From: Acidobacteriota bacterium
GTDB taxonomy: Bacteria; Acidobacteriota; Terriglobia; Terriglobales; Acidobacteriaceae
Assembly: GCA_021781255.1 (NCBI GenBank)
Contig: JAJXXG010000685.1
Span: 1 to 8,009 of the forward strand
Direction: 5' to 3'
DNA length: 8,009 nucleotides
Translations under genes and position numbers: made by a program
Part shown: piece after piece, positions 6,585 to 8,009 of the stretch
How positions within the stretch are numbered: the first letter of the stretch is position 1
Layout of the letters: each line of letters begins with the position of its first letter
The notes under the pieces: model-generated
What the model was told of the DNA's origin: nothing
The model's database searches: none
Seen by the model: only the letters and a program-made list of their open reading frames with translations

Positions 6585-6814
6585 GAGCCCCCAACGCGCT
6601 GTCTTCCTGCCCACGCAATGCAGATCACACAAAACGCGCGGGTTAATCCGCAACCAGGAAATCCATGCAGCACAATTTAGATATTCATTCAACCGGAGAC
6701 CAGCTATGATTCACAACAGGCGCAACTTGACAATTGATGGTTATAAGTGACATTTGATAGCTTCAGGCTCAGAGATCCCTCCCCACGAGGCCGGAGCGAG
6801 GAGACTAGCGACAC
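6585..6814. other. Divergent intergenic region between lipoprotein and regulator
   Basis: The lipoprotein gene runs left and the regulator gene right, so both promoters should lie in these 230 bases. For the minus strand, TTGTCA (6728-6733) and AATCAT (6706-6711), 16 bases apart, form a weak sigma70-like pair. For the plus strand, TTGACA (6727-6732) is a perfect -35 box, but no good -10 stands 16-18 bases on; TATAAG at 6742-6747 is too close. The part from 6585 to 6692 is open in frame with the lipoprotein and would be coding if the TTG at 6692 were the start, but I see no ribosome site there. Confidence 0.4.
6728..6758. promoter_or_regulatory. Paired direct repeat, candidate operator
   Basis: TGACAATTGAT (6728-6738) is repeated as TGACATTTGAT (6748-6758), with ten of eleven bases identical. 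The copies start 20 bases apart, about two helical turns, so both present the same DNA face. They end 56 bases before the ATG of the regulator gene and overlap the candidate -35 boxes of both strands. This is a reasonable operator for the adjacent DNA-binding protein or another regulator. The repeat is seen directly; the role is inferred. Confidence 0.4.
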
Positions 6815-8009
6815 ATGCAGGCGGGGCCATCGACAAACGGAAGAATTGACTCGTGGAAGGGCATCGCCGCCTACCTTGGGCGGGACATCCGGACGGCGAT
6901 TCGTTGGGAAAAAGAGAGGGACTTGCCGGTCCATCGGGTGCCGGGGGGCAAGCGCCACGCAGTGTACGCCTTTCCGCATGAGATCGACGCGTGGCTGAAG
7001 AACGGCGAAAGCAAGCCCGAAGAGCCAGCCCACGCATATCACGCAGACCAGCCAGAGCCATCCCCCGTAGTCGTGCCTGTTGTCCCGGCTTATACCGATC
7101 GACCCAAGGTTCGAAAAGGGATTCATTGGGCTGCGGCCGCACTTGCCCTGATAGCAATCTTTGGAATGACAGCCTTTGCCGTGCACTCCTTCACGGCGCC
7201 GTTGCACATGGAACTCATAGACTTCACCCCACTGACATCGGATGCCACACAGAAGATCGGCTTGGTTGCGGGTGGGGGGAAAGTCTACTTCGGGGAAGTG
7301 AAGGACGGGCGTAATATCGTATCTTCCGTTTCGGTCGAGGATGGTCAAGTCCGTTTGGTCCCCACCCCGTTGGCAAACGCCAAGCCCGAGTCCATTTCTC
7401 CTGATGGAAAGGAACTTCTTGTGCTCGCCTGGGAGGGGATGGAGCAAGAGCGAGAGTTGTGGATTGTCCCCGTCCCAACCGGCAAGCCCCGCCGCGTTGG
7501 CACTCTCCTGTGCCACGCCGCGGCTTGGTCTCCGGACGGCGGTACGATCGCGTATACCTTCGGCGATTCGATCTATGTCACAAAAGACCAGGGATCGACA
7601 ACGCAAAAGCTGCAGTCTTTTGCCGGATCGCCGCAAACCCTGTGGTGGTTCCCGGACGGTCGTTCCCTGCGTCTTGAGGTGCAGGATCCCAGCACGGACC
7701 ACGTTGCGATCTGGGACCTCCTCTTGACTGCCCGGGGCGAAACCGATGTCGCCTCACTGACGCCCCTTGACGTCTCCTTCAAGTATTGTTGTGAGAGCCT
7801 TGCCATGCTGGACGACTCCGGCCGTGCCTTTGTCAGCGGTTGGGGACTGCTCCCAAACAGCATCGCGCTGCTAGACAGGCGAACGAGTTTATCCGGATCC
7901 CGCTTCTCCCAGGTGAAGCTCAATGATGTACCCGGACTCTCAGGTAACTTGGCCCTCGACCGGGAGCATCATAAGCTGTTCGCCCTTTCCCAGACCTCCA
8001 ACATTCGCG
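6815..8009 (+). CDS. Transmembrane HTH regulator with PD40/TolB-like propeller, 3' end outside window
   Basis: An ATG at 6815 opens a frame that runs off the right edge after 398 residues. GAGGAG (6798-6803) lies 11 bases upstream, and an in-frame TAG at 6806-6808 rules out an earlier start. Residues 11-62 form an excisionase/MerR-like winged helix: SWKGIAAYLGRDIRTAIRWE, then RDLPVHRVPGGKRHAVYAF and EIDAWL. A proline/charged linker leads to one membrane span at about 104-124 (WAAAALALIAIFGMTAFAV). The outer part shows PD40/WD40-like repeats: SISPDGKELLVLAW (193-206), AAAWSPDGGTIAYTFGD (235-251) and WWFPDGRSLRLEV (277-289). The order cytoplasmic DNA-binding domain, membrane span, periplasmic propeller resembles ToxR/CadC-type one-component regulators and is frequent in Acidobacteriota. 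The ligand is unknown. The divergent lipoprotein gene is a possible target. Confidence 0.9.
   Translation, partial: MQAGPSTNGRIDSWKGIAAYLGRDIRTAIRWEKERDLPVHRVPGGKRHAVYAFPHEIDAWLKNGESKPEEPAHAYHADQPEPSPVVVPVVPAYTDRPKVRKGIHWAAAALALIAIFGMTAFAVHSFTAPLHMELIDFTPLTSDATQKIGLVAGGGKVYFGEVKDGRNIVSSVSVEDGQVRLVPTPLANAKPESISPDGKELLVLAWEGMEQERELWIVPVPTGKPRRVGTLLCHAAAWSPDGGTIAYTFGDSIYVTKDQGSTTQKLQSFAGSPQTLWWFPDGRSLRLEVQDPSTDHVAIWDLLLTARGETDVASLTPLDVSFKYCCESLAMLDDSGRAFVSGWGLLPNSIALLDRRTSLSGSRFSQVKLNDVPGLSGNLALDREHHKLFALSQTSNIR

Noticed and set aside
6704..7702. Minus-strand open frame of 332 codons at the right end
   Set aside because: It is antisense to the regulator gene, whose plus-strand translation shows clear HTH, membrane and PD40 motifs; the antisense product has none.
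1..8009. Search for a mobile element, CRISPR array, tRNA, retron-like RNA or defence genes
   Set aside because: I saw no terminal inverted repeats with a transposase, no regularly spaced short repeats, no tRNA cloverleaf, and no reverse transcriptase, nuclease or toxin-antitoxin motif.

Overview
The window looks like chromosomal DNA of an Acidobacteriota member (Terriglobia-like). No marker gene is present, so this rests on three traits I associate with that phylum: a divergent gene with an excisionase/MerR-like DNA-binding domain, one membrane span and PD40/TolB-type beta-propeller repeats; a large lipoprotein with Ig-like, IPT/TIG and 'GloVer' (TIGR03803-type) repeats; and several small exported proteins of unfamiliar type. 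Base composition is moderately GC-rich. I see no rRNA, tRNA, CRISPR array, insertion sequence or phage gene.

Layout. Everything from the left edge to about 6584 is coded on the minus strand, so it is transcribed leftwards. From right to left this strand carries: (a) a 1265-residue lipoprotein with seven tandem GloVer repeats (2787-6584); (b) a very short lipoprotein-like gene broken by a +1 frameshift in a run of six C/G bases (2447-2651), followed 21 bases later by (c) a four-span membrane protein (1922-2425); (d) about 400 bases without a convincing gene, holding inverted repeats (1520-1921); (e) a 98-residue protein with an N-terminal membrane segment and a CPSC motif (1223-1519), followed 24 bases later by (f) a 176-residue membrane-hairpin protein (668-1198); (g) the N-terminal 194 residues of a secreted CsgG-family protein that runs off the left edge (1-582). 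At the right end, divergent from the lipoprotein, is the plus-strand transmembrane regulator (6815-8009), which runs off the right edge.

How the genes may fit together. Every minus-strand product is predicted to be exported or membrane-bound, so this is an envelope neighbourhood rather than a metabolic operon. At the right, two probable beta-propeller proteins, one a lipoprotein and one a membrane-tethered DNA-binding regulator, are transcribed back to back from a 230-base gap. That gap contains an 11-base direct repeat spaced 20 bases start to start, a plausible but untested operator. No defence, mobile or biosynthetic system is evident. The most unusual points are the frameshifted mini-lipoprotein, the paired operator-like repeat and the cysteine pairs in six of the seven propeller repeats.
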